DNA from: an uncultured Microbacterium sp.
Lineage (GTDB): Bacteria; Actinomycetota; Actinomycetes; Actinomycetales; Microbacteriaceae
DNA: 64,000 bases
Assembly (NCBI RefSeq): GCF_947489255.1
Contig: NZ_CANLCY010000005.1
Coordinates: 248,001 to 312,000 of the forward strand
Reading direction: 5' to 3'
Positions within the stretch are counted from its first letter, which is position 1. Each line of letters starts with the position of its first letter. The position numbers were made by a program, and so were the translations under genes. Below are positions 33,843 through 42,404 of this stretch, in pieces. The notes under the pieces were generated by a model. It did not search any database. It was given only the letters and a program-made list of their open reading frames with translations, and was not told the origin of the DNA.

Positions 33843-34057
33843 CGTGCCCCCTCGGCGTCGGTCGTCGCCCCAGGCTAGCGAAGACCCCGTCGCGCCCTCG
33901 GTCGCCGTCCACAGCGGCGCGCGCACGGTTCCTCCCCCGCCCGAGCTCCGGACGCCGTCGCCCCCGACCTGAGCCCCCGTCCCCACGTGCCCGGACGACT
34001 GCTCCCGACCGCGGACCCGAGCGACCGGCCGCGGCCACCGCACCCGCAGAACGCCGA

Positions 34058-34097
34058 AGACCGGATGCCACGGCCCCGAGGCCTCGGCATCCGGTCT
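34058..34097 (-). terminator. hairpin downstream of glyS
   Basis: Perfect 12-bp arms AGACCGGATGCC (34058-34069) and GGCATCCGGTCT (34086-34097), 14 bases after the glyS stop. Both arms contain the over-represented GGATGCC word. Confidence 0.55.
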
Positions 34098-34110
34098 CCC
34101 GAGAAGCGGG

Positions 34111-35499
34111 TCAGGCGCCGCGCAGGCGCTCCGCGAGGTAACCGTGCAGGGCGTCGAGGCCGATGCGCTCCTGGCCCATCGTGTCGCGGTCGCGCACGGT
34201 CACGGCGTTGTCGTCGAGGGAGTCGAAGTCGACCGTGACGCAGAACGGGGTGCCGATCTCGTCCTGGCGGCGGTAGCGGCGTCCGATGGCGCCGGCGTCG
34301 TCGAAGTCGATGTTCCAGCCGGCCGCGCGCAGCGCGTCGGCGGTCTCGCGAGCCAGCGGCGACAGGCGCTCGTTGCGCGAGAGCGGGAGCACCGCGACCT
34401 TGACGGGAGCGAGGCGCGGGTCGAGCTTGAGCACCGTGCGGGTGTCGGTGCCGCCCTTGGCGTTGGGCACCTCTTCTTCGCGGTACGCGTCGACGAGGAA
34501 CGCCATCATGGCGCGCGTCAGGCCGAACGAGGGCTCGATCACATAGGGCGTGTACTTCTCGCCCGAGGCCTGATCGAAGAAGGTGAGCGACTGGCCCGAT
34601 GCCTCGGAGTGGCTCTTGAGGTCGTAGTCGGTGCGGTTGGCGACGCCCATGAGCTCGCCCCACTCCTTGCCCGGGAAGCCGAAGCGGTACTCGACGTCGA
34701 TCGTGCCGGCGGAGTAGTGCGCGCGATCGTCTTCGGGGACGTCGAAGCGCTTCATGTTCTCGGGGTCGATGCCGAGCTCGATGAACCAGTTCCAGCACGC
34801 CTCGACCCAGTGCTCGAACCACTCGTTCGCCTCGGCCGGCGGGGTGAAGTACTCGATCTCCATCTGCTCGAACTCGCGCGTGCGGAAGATGAAGTTCCCG
34901 GGCGTGATCTCGTTGCGGAACGCCTTGCCCACCTGGCCGACGCCGAACGGGGGCTTGCGACGGGATGCCGTGAGCACGTTCGAGAAGTTCACGAAGATGC
35001 CCTGCGCGGTCTCGGGGCGCAGGAAGTAGAGCCCCGACTCGTCGTCGACGACGCCGAGGTAGGTCTTGACCAGGCCCGAGAACGACTTGGGCTCGGTGTA
35101 CTGGCCCTTGATGCCGCAGTTCGGGCACGGGATGTCGGCGAGACCGTTCTCGGCCTTGCGGTTCTTGCGGGCCTCGAAGTCCTCGATGAGGGTGTCGGCG
35201 CGGAAGCGCTTGTGGCAGTGCAGGCACTCCACGAGCGGGTCGGTGAAGGTGGCGACGTGGCCCGAGGCCTCCCAGACGCGCTTGGGGAGGATGATGCTCG
35301 AGTCCAGGCCCACCATGTCGCCGCGACCGCGGACGAAGGTCTGCCACCACTGCCGGCGGATGTTCTCCTTCAGCTCCGTGCCGAGGGGGCCGTAGTCCCA
35401 CGCCGAGCGCGAACCGCCGTAGATCTCACCGGCCTGGAAGACGAACCCGCGGTGGCGGGCGAGGGCGATGACCTTGTCGAGGCGGGACTGTTCGGCCAC
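34111..35499 (-). CDS. glyS: glycine-tRNA ligase (single-chain, dimeric type)
   Basis: 462 residues, the usual length of the alpha2 bacterial/archaeal-type enzyme. Class II features: [36 protein letters not shown] (motif 2 region), [28 protein letters not shown], and [16 protein letters not shown] with motif 3 Arg. A zinc site reads CLHCHKR...CPNCG. The C-terminal anticodon-binding domain starts near residue 355. The GTG start is preceded by GGAG at five bases; a -10-like TAAACT lies at 35554-35559. Essential for charging tRNA-Gly; menC lies upstream. Confidence 0.95.
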   Translation of the reverse strand: MAEQSRLDKVIALARHRGFVFQAGEIYGGSRSAWDYGPLGTELKENIRRQWWQTFVRGRGDMVGLDSSIILPKRVWEASGHVATFTDPLVECLHCHKRFRADTLIEDFEARKNRKAENGLADIPCPNCGIKGQYTEPKSFSGLVKTYLGVVDDESGLYFLRPETAQGIFVNFSNVLTASRRKPPFGVGQVGKAFRNEITPGNFIFRTREFEQMEIEYFTPPAEANEWFEHWVEACWNWFIELGIDPENMKRFDVPEDDRAHYSAGTIDVEYRFGFPGKEWGELMGVANRTDYDLKSHSEASGQSLTFFDQASGEKYTPYVIEPSFGLTRAMMAFLVDAYREEEVPNAKGGTDTRTVLKLDPRLAPVKVAVLPLSRNERLSPLARETADALRAAGWNIDFDDAGAIGRRYRRQDEIGTPFCVTVDFDSLDDNAVTVRDRDTMGQERIGLDALHGYLAERLRGA

Positions 35500-35576
35500 G
35501 GTGGCTCCAATGGTCGCAAAGGTGTGGGGATCGAGCGCGAGGGCGCGGCATCCAGTTTATCGAGAGCCGCCCGCGC

Positions 35577-36710
35577 TCACCGCGCGATGCGTTCGCGCTG
35601 CACGGTGAACGCCTCCAGCGCCGCCTGGTCGATCTCGACGCCGATCCCGTCGCCGGTGGGTACGCGCACGTGTCCGTCCTCCAGCACCGCGGGCTCGGTG
35701 ACGATGTCGCGGTCGTAGAAGCGGGCGGATGCCGAGATGTCGCCCGGCAGCGTGAAGCCGGGGAGGGCGGCGAGCGCGGCGTTGGCGGCGCGTCCGATCC
35801 CGGTCTCGAGCATGCCGCCGCACCACACGGGGATGCCGGCGGCGAGAGCGCGATCATGGATCGCGAGGGCCTCGAGGTAGCCGCCGACGCGTCCGGCCTT
35901 GATGTTGAGGATCGCCGCGGAACCGAGGGCGAGGGCGTCGGCGGCGGCCTTGTCGGAGACGATCGACTCGTCGAGGCACACGGGTGTGCGCAGGCGCTTC
36001 GCGAGGCTCGCGTGGTCGACCAGGTCGTCCTCCTGCAGGGGCTGCTCGATGAGCAGGAGGTCGAATTGATCCAGCTCGGCCAGGGTGCCGGCATCCTGCA
36101 GGGTGTACGCCGAGTTGGCGTCGACCTGGAGCGGGATCGAGCCGAACGCCTCCCGGACCGCCGCGGTGTCGGCGACGTCGCGACCGGGCTTGATCTTGAT
36201 CTTGATGCGCACGTATCCGTCGTCGAGGTAGCCGCCGACGGTGTCGACGAGCGCCGCCGGATCGCTCTGGATGCCGACCGAGACCCCCGAGGGCACCCGG
36301 GTCTTCTCGGCGCCGAGGTACTGGCCGAAGCTGCGTCCCTCGGCGCGCAGGGCGGCGTCGATCACCGCGAGCTCGAGCCCCGCCTTGGCCATGCGGTGCC
36401 CGACGACCCGGTCCAGGATGCCGGCGACCTCCTCGGGAGCGAGAGAGCGACGCTCGAGCAGCGCGGGCGCGAGGAAGCGCGAGAGCACGTCCCACGCGCC
36501 CTGCGTGTATTCGCTGGAGTAGTACGGCTCCGCGGATGTCACGACCTCTCCCCAGCCGCGGCCGTCGGAGGTCTCGGCCGTCACGACGATGACCTCGCGC
36601 ACCGTCTCGGTGCCGAACGACGTCGTGAAGGGCGATACGAGGGGCAGGTGCAGGACGCGGAGCTCGACGGCATCCAGCGTCACGGGGGCGGCGGAGATGC
36701 GGGGCGGCAT
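35577..36710 (-). CDS. menC: o-succinylbenzoate synthase / N-acylamino acid racemase (enolase superfamily)
   Basis: 377 residues. MenC dehydrates SHCHC to o-succinylbenzoate in menaquinone synthesis; close relatives racemise N-acylamino acids. All enolase-superfamily residues are visible: the KIKIKPG base, metal ligands Asp in QVDANSAY, Glu in LLIEQPL and Asp in VCLDESI, and the second Lys in LNIKAGRVGG. The N-terminal capping domain has PLVSPFTTSFGTE. Other men genes are not nearby, so the racemase role cannot be excluded. Start chosen because TACCCT lies six bases before the ATG. Confidence 0.85.
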   Translation of the reverse strand: MPPRISAAPVTLDAVELRVLHLPLVSPFTTSFGTETVREVIVVTAETSDGRGWGEVVTSAEPYYSSEYTQGAWDVLSRFLAPALLERRSLAPEEVAGILDRVVGHRMAKAGLELAVIDAALRAEGRSFGQYLGAEKTRVPSGVSVGIQSDPAALVDTVGGYLDDGYVRIKIKIKPGRDVADTAAVREAFGSIPLQVDANSAYTLQDAGTLAELDQFDLLLIEQPLQEDDLVDHASLAKRLRTPVCLDESIVSDKAAADALALGSAAILNIKAGRVGGYLEALAIHDRALAAGIPVWCGGMLETGIGRAANAALAALPGFTLPGDISASARFYDRDIVTEPAVLEDGHVRVPTGDGIGVEIDQAALEAFTVQRERIAR

Positions 36711-36716
36711 GAGGGC

Positions 36717-36722
36717 AGGGTA
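36717..36722 (-). promoter_or_regulatory. -10 box, leaderless start of menC
   Basis: TACCCT on the minus strand, exactly six bases before the ATG at 36710. Confidence 0.5.
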
Positions 36723-36768
36723 TCCGGCGGGCGGCGTGGGGCGCGCCGCGCCGGGGTCCCGACCGGAC

Positions 36769-36840
36769 GCACAACTCCGGCAGATCCGCCCCACGCGGGA
36801 CCCGGATGCCACGGCACCGCCGGATCTGCAGGAGTTGTGC
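36769..36840. repeat. 20-bp inverted repeat between menC and SDR gene
   Basis: Arms 36769-36788 and 36821-36840 match at 19 of 20 positions (GCACAACTCCGG... against ...GGAGTTGTGC) around a 32-base loop. Contains the CAGATCCG word shared with 12.6 and 63.7 kb. Confidence 0.75.
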
Positions 36841-36898
36841 CTTCGTAACTCCTCGCAGGCAGCCTGGCAAGGCCACTATCGGGGCCGAACCCGCCGCG

Positions 36899-36904
36899 TA
36901 GCGT
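36899..36904 (+). promoter_or_regulatory. -10 box of the SDR gene
   Basis: TAGCGT, seven bases before the ATG at 36912. Confidence 0.45.
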
Positions 36905-36911
36905 CGCGGGC

Positions 36912-37727
36912 ATGAGCGACGACTTCACCCCCCGCCACGCGATCGTCACCGGCTCCGACTCGGGCATCGGCGCGGCCACCGCCCTCGCCCTCGCCGACGC
37001 CGGCATGGACGTCGCGGTCACCTACCACTCCGACGAGGACGGCGCCGAAGAGACCGCCGCAGCCGTGCGCGAGCGCGGCGTGCGCGCGATCGTCGCGCAG
37101 TTCGACGCGACCGACTTCGACGCGGTCCCGGATGCCGTGAACGCCATGGCCGACGAGCTCGGCGGCCTCGACGTGTTCGTCAACAACGCCGGAGGCGGGA
37201 TCGGCGGCTCGTTCCTCGACCTCGACTTCGACACGTGGCGCACCGACATCTCGCTGAACCTCGACGGCGCGTTCCTCGCCCTGCACACCGCGGCCCGCCG
37301 TATGGTGAAGGCCGGCAACGGCGGACGCCTCATCGTCGTCTCGAGCGTGCACGAGCATCAGCCCCGCGTGGGCTCGGCACCGTACGTCGCCGCCAAGCAC
37401 GGCGTCGGCGGCCTCATCAAGACGATGGCCCTCGAGCTCGGCCAGTACGGGATCACGGCCAACGCCGTCGCCCCGGGCGAGATCGCCACCCCCATCAACG
37501 ACATGTCCGCCGAGGACGCCGATCGCATCCACCGCCCCGGCATCCCGCTCGGTCGGCCCGGCAAGCCCGAGGAGATCGCCGACGTCATCCGCTTCCTCGC
37601 CTCGCCCTCCGGCTCGTACGTCACCGGCGCGAGCTGGGTCGTCGACGGCGGGATGCTGCACATGGGCCCGCAGGCGGGATCTCACATGGAGAGCGACGCC
37701 TGGCGTTCGGCCGGCGAGAAGGAGTGA
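36912..37727 (+). CDS. short-chain dehydrogenase/reductase
   Basis: 271 residues of a classical SDR. The NAD(P)-binding TGSDSGIG is at residues 14-21, NNAGGGIGG near 95, the catalytic Ser in VVSSVHEHQ and the YVAAK Tyr/Lys pair near 155-159; the GEIATP loop follows the catalytic site. The C-terminus (SGSYVTGASWVVDGGML) is typical, with a short extra tail. This subgroup resembles glucose-1-dehydrogenase-like SDRs, but the substrate is not predictable. GAAGGAG at its end serves the small downstream gene. Confidence 0.85.
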   Translation: MSDDFTPRHAIVTGSDSGIGAATALALADAGMDVAVTYHSDEDGAEETAAAVRERGVRAIVAQFDATDFDAVPDAVNAMADELGGLDVFVNNAGGGIGGSFLDLDFDTWRTDISLNLDGAFLALHTAARRMVKAGNGGRLIVVSSVHEHQPRVGSAPYVAAKHGVGGLIKTMALELGQYGITANAVAPGEIATPINDMSAEDADRIHRPGIPLGRPGKPEEIADVIRFLASPSGSYVTGASWVVDGGMLHMGPQAGSHMESDAWRSAGEKE

Positions 37728-37732
37728 CGACC

Positions 37733-37942
37733 GTGAGCGATGAGAAGAGCTTCGAAGAGAACCGTCACGATCAGCTGACGAGCGCGCCGAAGGCGACCGA
37801 GGCCGATGCGGCACCGCGCTTCGACGTGAGCGAGCACGACGGCGTCACGCGCATCGACGTGCGCGACGACGCCGCGGTGCGCCCGGGTCCCGGTCAGGGC
37901 GACCCCGCGGCCGAGAAGGACGAGCCGATCACCGAGCAGTGA
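37733..37942 (+). CDS. small acidic hydrophilic protein
   Basis: 69 residues, with no cysteine, signal peptide or membrane segment, rich in Asp/Glu. It begins MSDEKSFEENRHDQL and ends AEKDEPITEQ, so it is probably disordered. The GTG at 37733 is preferred over 37724 because GAAGGAG at the end of the SDR gene lies eight bases upstream of it. It is cotranscribed with the SDR. Function unknown. Confidence 0.55.
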   Translation: MSDEKSFEENRHDQLTSAPKATEADAAPRFDVSEHDGVTRIDVRDDAAVRPGPGQGDPAAEKDEPITEQ

Positions 37943-37952
37943 CGCCCCGGCG

Positions 37953-38609
37953 TCAGAGGGACTGACGGGCGAGGCGAGGCTGACGCGAGGACCAGAACCT
38001 CTCGATCTCCGTTCTCTGCACGGGAAGGAAGGGGTCGTCCTCCACATCACCCAGGTAACCGAGCCCGCGTACGACGTTGGCGATCAACCCCGCCGGAGCC
38101 CTGGGCTGATACTTCTCCACGAGCAGGCGCAGTCCCTCCTCCATCGGGAGACGCTCATCGATCACCATCAGGTCGAAGTAGTCCCGCAGCGCCCCGCGAT
38201 CTTGGATGACCTTCAGTTTGGTGGCGACGATGTCGGCGAGGCTCGCCAGTCGCACGCCTCCGAACCATGTCGTGGGTTCGAGCAGACGCTGTGACGACGC
38301 GTCGAGGAACTGCACCTTCGTTTCTTCGAAGATCCCGTTGACCGTTCCCGTGTCGATCATCGTGGGGGCGAAAGTCCCCGCGCCGTCGAGCGCATCGACA
38401 AGGTCATCGACTTCGAACGCAGACTCCGTGAAGAAGTCGAGATCCCGGCTCACGCGGTGCCGTACGTGAGCGGTGAGACCGGTGCCGCCGGACAGGTAGG
38501 CCTGGGGGGGAACCACCGGGGCGACCATCCGCCATGCCAGGATCGTCGTGTCGGGGAGGAACCCTTTCAGGGACTCCAAGCCCGGCGACTCGTCCCCCTC
38601 AGGACTCAT
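37953..38609 (-). CDS. AbiEii/AbiGii-type nucleotidyltransferase toxin
   Basis: 218 residues. The nucleotidyltransferase core is seen in AYLSGGTGLTAHVRHRVSRDLDFFTE: the GG motif, then Asp-x-Asp, the metal-binding pair. Further features are VQFLDA and ASLADIVATKLKVIQDRGALRDYFDL, the usual helical continuation. AbiEii toxins transfer nucleotides to tRNA or other targets and form type IV toxin-antitoxin or abortive-infection modules. It overlaps the upstream regulator-like gene by 11 bases. Confidence 0.82.
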   Translation of the reverse strand: MSPEGDESPGLESLKGFLPDTTILAWRMVAPVVPPQAYLSGGTGLTAHVRHRVSRDLDFFTESAFEVDDLVDALDGAGTFAPTMIDTGTVNGIFEETKVQFLDASSQRLLEPTTWFGGVRLASLADIVATKLKVIQDRGALRDYFDLMVIDERLPMEEGLRLLVEKYQPRAPAGLIANVVRGLGYLGDVEDDPFLPVQRTEIERFWSSRQPRLARQSL

Positions 38610-39309
38610 CACGCCACCAATTTCGCACGAGGGCGCGGGTCTGCGCTGACACACCTCGTCGCTCCACGGCCGTTTCGACGGCCTCCCGCGGGAGGTTCGA
38701 CAAGGCCCACTGCCATGCGCGCAGGTCGGGAGCGTCCAATAGCCGTCCGGCCAGGTAGCTGCCGCTCGCGAGCGGGTCGAGGGTTGCGACATCGGCGTTC
38801 CAGAACAGATGGTGAAGCTCGGGCGGGAGAGCCGCCGTCTGCTTCACCTGGCGCCTCGGGAGCCGTGTAGCCCGGACGGCTTCGCGGACGTCGGCCGGCC
38901 AGACACGGGAATTCGCGAACCAACGGATACCTCGGTGAGCGCGGCCGCTCGCCGTCTTCACCTCGCGTTGCTCGACGTATCTTTCCTCAGCGAGCCGGGG
39001 GGTGAGGCGCGACGTGGTCGTCGGGCTCAGCCCGGCTTTCTCCGCGATTGCTCGGAAGCTCGTCAGCCCCAGCGGCGAGAAGGACAGTGCGGCGAGGACG
39101 CGCAGTTCGGAGGACGTACGAGAGGAACGCGGGGTCGAGCCGCGGCGGGCGATCAGCTGCGCCGCCGTGTTCGCGTCCACTCTTCGCACCGTGCCGCGGC
39201 CTGTTCGCGGGACGCCCAGCTCGTCGAGCGCCTGGTGCGCGGCGGGGAGGGATACCCCCAGCGCGCGGGCAACCTCTGGGGTCGTCACGTCCGCCAGAGG
39301 GGTGTCCAT
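38599..39309 (-). CDS. AbiEi-like antitoxin/transcriptional regulator
   Basis: 236 residues. The N-terminus has a helix-turn-helix (VTTPEVARALGVSLPAAHQALDELGV) and a second winged-helix part follows (FRAIAEKAGLSPTTTSRLTPRLAEERYVEQ). The C-terminal part, from about residue 125, should be the toxin-neutralising domain (HHLFWNADVATLDPLASGSYLAGRLL). Such antitoxins usually repress their own operon. A strong promoter with no leader precedes the ATG. Confidence 0.75.
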   Translation of the reverse strand: MDTPLADVTTPEVARALGVSLPAAHQALDELGVPRTGRGTVRRVDANTAAQLIARRGSTPRSSRTSSELRVLAALSFSPLGLTSFRAIAEKAGLSPTTTSRLTPRLAEERYVEQREVKTASGRAHRGIRWFANSRVWPADVREAVRATRLPRRQVKQTAALPPELHHLFWNADVATLDPLASGSYLAGRLLDAPDLRAWQWALSNLPREAVETAVERRGVSAQTRALVRNWWRDES

Positions 39310-39315
39310 TTTCTT

Positions 39316-39344
39316 ATTCTACTCCCCACCACCCCCACCGTCAG
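39316..39344 (-). promoter_or_regulatory. promoter of the AbiE pair, leaderless
   Basis: On the minus strand CTGACG (39339-39344), 17 bases, TAGAAT (39316-39321), six bases, ATG at 39309. One of the few places where both promoter boxes are clear. Confidence 0.65.
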
Positions 39345-40027
39345 GGCGTCAGAAGGTATCCGCGCCGGTCGAACCCGCCGATCCGACCCCCGGATGCCAG
39401 GTGCCCCCGCAGTCCGTCGCGCACGCGCACGCGCCAGTCGGCGGCGGCCGCCGGGTCGCTGCGGCGCAGATGCTCGATGTCGTCGGGCACGGGCACCACG
39501 GCCGCGATCTCGGCATCCGTCGGGGTGGGCGCGGGCGGCTCGGCGAGCGCCCACGACACCAGGAGCCGGTCGGACTCGTCGCCGCGGTTGACGTCGTCAT
39601 CCATCTCGCCGTACTGGTTGACCAGGTAGTCGGTGACGCGCGTGCCCAGCACCGCGAGGTTGAAGTGCGCGTTGCGCGGAATGAGCGGGTCGAACGTCCA
39701 GGTGATGTGCCCGACCCCGCGCTCGAGCGCCCAGTCCCGCTGGTGGTTCTTGAGCTGCCGGCCGAGGCCCCGACCCTGATAGCCGTCGACGATCCCGGTG
39801 ATGTGCGAGTGCATCGACCGTGCGGCGGGCGGGCCGAAGAACGCCGCCGACGCTCCGATCATCGCTTCCCCGTCGTAGAGCCCGACGACGTAGTTGCCGG
39901 CGTGCTCGAGGGCGCGCAGGATGTTCGCCGGCATCGTGCCGCGATCGCCCCACACCCGATCGAGCACGCGGGAGGCCTCGTGCACGGAGTCGACGGTCTC
40001 GAGCGGGCGGATGTCGATGGTGCTCAT
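39341..40027 (-). CDS. GNAT-like acetyltransferase
   Basis: 228 residues. IRPLETVDSVHEASRVLDRVWGD at the N-terminus and the acetyl-CoA-binding ITGIVDGYQGRGLGRQLKNHQRDWAL (Gln/Arg-x-x-Gly-x-Gly) identify a GNAT fold. The part after WTFDPLIPRNAHFNLAVLG belongs to a subgroup of predicted GNAT proteins without defined substrate. The C-terminal 60 residues are an extra domain. It is read in the same direction as the AbiE pair upstream of it (39309 and below are downstream). Function unknown beyond the fold. Confidence 0.72.
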   Translation of the reverse strand: MSTIDIRPLETVDSVHEASRVLDRVWGDRGTMPANILRALEHAGNYVVGLYDGEAMIGASAAFFGPPAARSMHSHITGIVDGYQGRGLGRQLKNHQRDWALERGVGHITWTFDPLIPRNAHFNLAVLGTRVTDYLVNQYGEMDDDVNRGDESDRLLVSWALAEPPAPTPTDAEIAAVVPVPDDIEHLRRSDPAAAADWRVRVRDGLRGHLASGGRIGGFDRRGYLLTP

Positions 40028-40073
40028 GCCCTCGATCCTCGCACCGCGCGCCCCTGTCCCACTTGTGGCGGTG

Positions 40074-40128
40074 CATGTCCCACTTATGGCCGCTCCTGAT
40101 CGCCGGCACCGACCATATGTGGGACATG
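40074..40128. repeat. 16-bp inverted repeat, CATGTCCCAC type
   Basis: CATGTCCCACTTATGG (40074-40089) and CCATATGTGGGACATG (40113-40128) match at 15 of 16 positions. A third copy of TGTCCCACTTGTGG lies at 40055-40068. Could be regulator half-sites or a small repeat element. Confidence 0.65.
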
Positions 40129-40129
40129 C

Positions 40130-40415
40130 GGGGATGCCGACGGCCACCGGTGAGGCGAGGGCGGGGCCGGCGAGGGGCCTGCGCCCGCGGCGCGGCGCGG
40201 GCAGCGGGGAGCGCACAGCGCGCCCGCGGCACAGCGTGTCAGGGCGACAGTGCGCCAGCGGGACAGCCCGCCAGCGGCACAGCGCGCCAGCGGCACACCG
40301 CGCCCCCGGCACAGCGTGTCAGGGCGACAGTGCGCCAGCGGGACAGTGCGCCGGCGGCACACCGCGCCAGCGGCACTGCGCGGCAGCGGCACAGCGCGCC
40401 AGCGGGAGCACCGCG
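40130..40415. repeat. degenerate 15-bp tandem repeats between acetyltransferase and MFS genes
   Basis: From about 40212 to 40415 the sequence is built of a GCGCCAGCGGCACAG-like unit repeated a dozen or more times with small changes; a longer block beginning ACAGCGTGTC at 40231 recurs at 40311. No gene was identified in this 388-base gap. Confidence 0.65.
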
Positions 40416-41738
40416 TCAGCGCGGCAGCACGCCCCCGACGTGGCGGATGGTGCGCCCGCGCTCGATGACGATCGCGATGCCCCCGATCACCCACAGCGGA
40501 ACCTGGGTGAGGAAGGCCAGGCGGAAGGCGTCGAGCGAGTAGGTCTCGGGGCTGCCCGCGCCCTGCACGTCCATCGCGATGCCGATGAACAGGATGGCCA
40601 GCAGCGCCGCGAGGAAGCCGCCGCCGTTGACGATGCCCGTCGCGGTGCTGAGGCGGTGGCTGGGGGTGAACGTGCGCGCGTGGTCGAAGGCGATCATCGA
40701 CGCCGGGCCCCCGGTGGCCAGGGCGAACATGAGCACGATGAGCAGCCACAGCGGCGCGGGCCCGGGCCACACGACGACGACGATCCACACGAAGGCCTGG
40801 AACACGACCGTCGGCAGCACCAGCCAGCGCGAACGGCGGCGCGGGTGCCGGCTCGAGAGCGCACCGATCACCGGCCCGCTGACGATGCCGAAGAGCACGA
40901 AGAGGGTCATGATGCCCGACGCGGTCGCCGGCTCCAGCCCCTCGCCCGCGGTGAGGAAGGGGAAGCCCCACAGCAACATGAACGCCGTGCCCGCGAAGGG
41001 CGTGGCGAAGTGCGACCAGAAGCCGAGCCGCGTGCCGGGATGCGCCCACGATTCGCGGAACCCCTGGCGCAGATCGGGAGCCGAGCGAACGACGCGGATG
41101 GCACCGGTCTGCGTGTCGACCGAGGTGTCGACGGGATCGTCGCGACGCTCGGGCGGACGGTTGCGGATGATCGCGTACGTCAGCACCGCGAAGAGCACGC
41201 CGAGCCCCGCGACGCTGCCGAAGGCGACGCTCCAGCTCGTGGCGTGCAGGAGAGCCGCGAGCGGGACCACCGCGACGATCTGTCCGAGCTGGCCGATGAT
41301 GCCCGTCAGCTGGACGAGGACGGGGGCACGCTGGGCCGGGAACCAGGTCGCGATCACGCGCAGGACGCTCGGGAAGATCATCGCGTCGCCCGCGCCGATC
41401 AGCACCCGGGCCAGGATGCCGATCCCCACGGCATCCGCGAACGCCATGACGAGCTGGCCGAGGGCCATCAGCACCATGCCGATCGCGATCATCGGGCGCG
41501 CGCCGAAACGGTCGAGGAGGAGGCCGACGGGGATCTGCATCGCGCCGTAGACGAACAGCTGGATGACGGCGAACATCGACAGCGCCGACGCATCGGCGCC
41601 GAAGCGCACGGCGGCATCCACTCCCACCGCCGACAGCGAGGTGCGGTTGACGATGGACACGACGTACGCGAGCACGCCGACGATCCACAGCGTCCAGGTG
41701 CGCCAGCCCGGCCGGTCGAGGCGGAGGGTGCTGGTCAC
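40416..41738 (-). CDS. MFS transporter
   Basis: 440 residues with twelve hydrophobic helices in two sets of six around a charged loop near residues 200-230. The MFS loop-2/3 motif appears as GLLLDRFGARPMIA, and RVLIGAGDAMIFPSVLRV marks helix 4. It resembles the anion:cation symporter/glycerol-3-phosphate-type MFS branch, but no substrate is assigned. The GTG at 41738 is preferred over ATG 41768: TAGCCT lies seven bases before it and overlaps the TetR stop codon. It follows the TetR gene directly, so it may also be under that regulator's influence. Confidence 0.82.
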   Translation of the reverse strand: MTSTLRLDRPGWRTWTLWIVGVLAYVVSIVNRTSLSAVGVDAAVRFGADASALSMFAVIQLFVYGAMQIPVGLLLDRFGARPMIAIGMVLMALGQLVMAFADAVGIGILARVLIGAGDAMIFPSVLRVIATWFPAQRAPVLVQLTGIIGQLGQIVAVVPLAALLHATSWSVAFGSVAGLGVLFAVLTYAIIRNRPPERRDDPVDTSVDTQTGAIRVVRSAPDLRQGFRESWAHPGTRLGFWSHFATPFAGTAFMLLWGFPFLTAGEGLEPATASGIMTLFVLFGIVSGPVIGALSSRHPRRRSRWLVLPTVVFQAFVWIVVVVWPGPAPLWLLIVLMFALATGGPASMIAFDHARTFTPSHRLSTATGIVNGGGFLAALLAILFIGIAMDVQGAGSPETYSLDAFRLAFLTQVPLWVIGGIAIVIERGRTIRHVGGVLPR

Positions 41739-41745
41739 ATGTTCC

Positions 41746-41751
41746 AGGCTA
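41746..41751 (-). promoter_or_regulatory. -10 box overlapping the tetR-type stop codon
   Basis: TAGCCT on the minus strand, seven bases before GTG 41738; its TAG is also the stop codon of the upstream regulator gene. Confidence 0.4.
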
Positions 41752-42324
41752 GCCTCGCCCGCCGACATCGAGGACGGATGCCATCTCTGCGCGGACGCGC
41801 TCGAGGTGGGCGGCGAGGGGGGTTCCGGTGTCGTCGTCCGCCCACTGCTCGAGCGCCGCCTGGAGCAGCTCGACCGCCACTCCCGCGACGATCCGCGCGC
41901 GAAGGGCGTCGACCCCGCGCGCGCGGTATCCCGCGGTCAGGACCGCGCGCAGGTCGGCCTGCTTCTGCAGATCCCGCTCGCGCAGGGCGGGTTCGGCCTC
42001 GATGACGCGTCGAGCGGCGACGATCTCGGCCCGACGGGGTTCGAACCGCTCGGCGGCGAGTGCGTGGAAGCCGGCCCACGCGAGGGCGAAAGGCGGCGCG
42101 TCGGCGGGGGCGTCGGCGAGCATGTCCGCGGCGAGCCGCGGGATCTCGTCGCCCGAGAAGAAGACCTCGCGCTTGTCGGCGAAGTGGCGGAAGAACGTGC
42201 GCCGCGTCACCCCGGCGCGCTCGACGATGTCGGGCACCGTCGTCGCCTCGAACCCGCGCTCGGCGAACAGCTCCGACGCCGCGGAGCGCAGCCGTTCCCG
42301 CGTGTCGGGTGCCCATCTGGCCAT
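41749..42324 (-). CDS. TetR family transcriptional regulator
   Basis: 191 residues. The DNA-binding domain covers residues 8-54: RERLRSAASELFAERGFEATTVPDIVERAGVTRRTFFRHFADKREV, a typical TetR helix-turn-helix with RRTFFRHF as recognition helix. The ligand-binding part contains few aromatic residues. It is divergent from the oxidoreductase gene across 80 bases holding two copies of one palindrome, so it very likely represses both itself and that gene. The ligand is unknown. Confidence 0.88.
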   Translation of the reverse strand: MARWAPDTRERLRSAASELFAERGFEATTVPDIVERAGVTRRTFFRHFADKREVFFSGDEIPRLAADMLADAPADAPPFALAWAGFHALAAERFEPRRAEIVAARRVIEAEPALRERDLQKQADLRAVLTAGYRARGVDALRARIVAGVAVELLQAALEQWADDDTGTPLAAHLERVRAEMASVLDVGGRG

Positions 42325-42330
42325 ATCGGG

Positions 42331-42389
42331 ATCCTACGTGACGACACGGGGTGTCATCAGGTCTACAGTGAAGACACTCCGTGCCATCA
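42331..42389. promoter_or_regulatory. divergent promoters with duplicated TetR operator
   Basis: Two 21-bp copies of one imperfect palindrome, at 42339-42359 and 42369-42389, share TGA, GACAC, a three-base centre, GTG and CATCA, and are 30 bases apart (three helical turns). The minus-strand -10 TAGGAT (42331-42336), six bases before the regulator ATG, borders copy one. The plus-strand -10 TACAGT (42364-42369) borders copy two. Confidence 0.75.
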
Positions 42390-42404
42390 CGAGAAGAGGC
42401 CCCC

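Noticed and set aside
40212..40415. Possible CRISPR array or coding repeat
   Set aside because: The 15-bp units abut each other with no unique spacers, and codon use in every frame is shadow-like.
41739..41768. ATG at 41768 as the MFS start
   Set aside because: It would overlap the TetR gene by 20 bases without a ribosome-binding site, whereas GTG 41738 has TAGCCT seven bases upstream.
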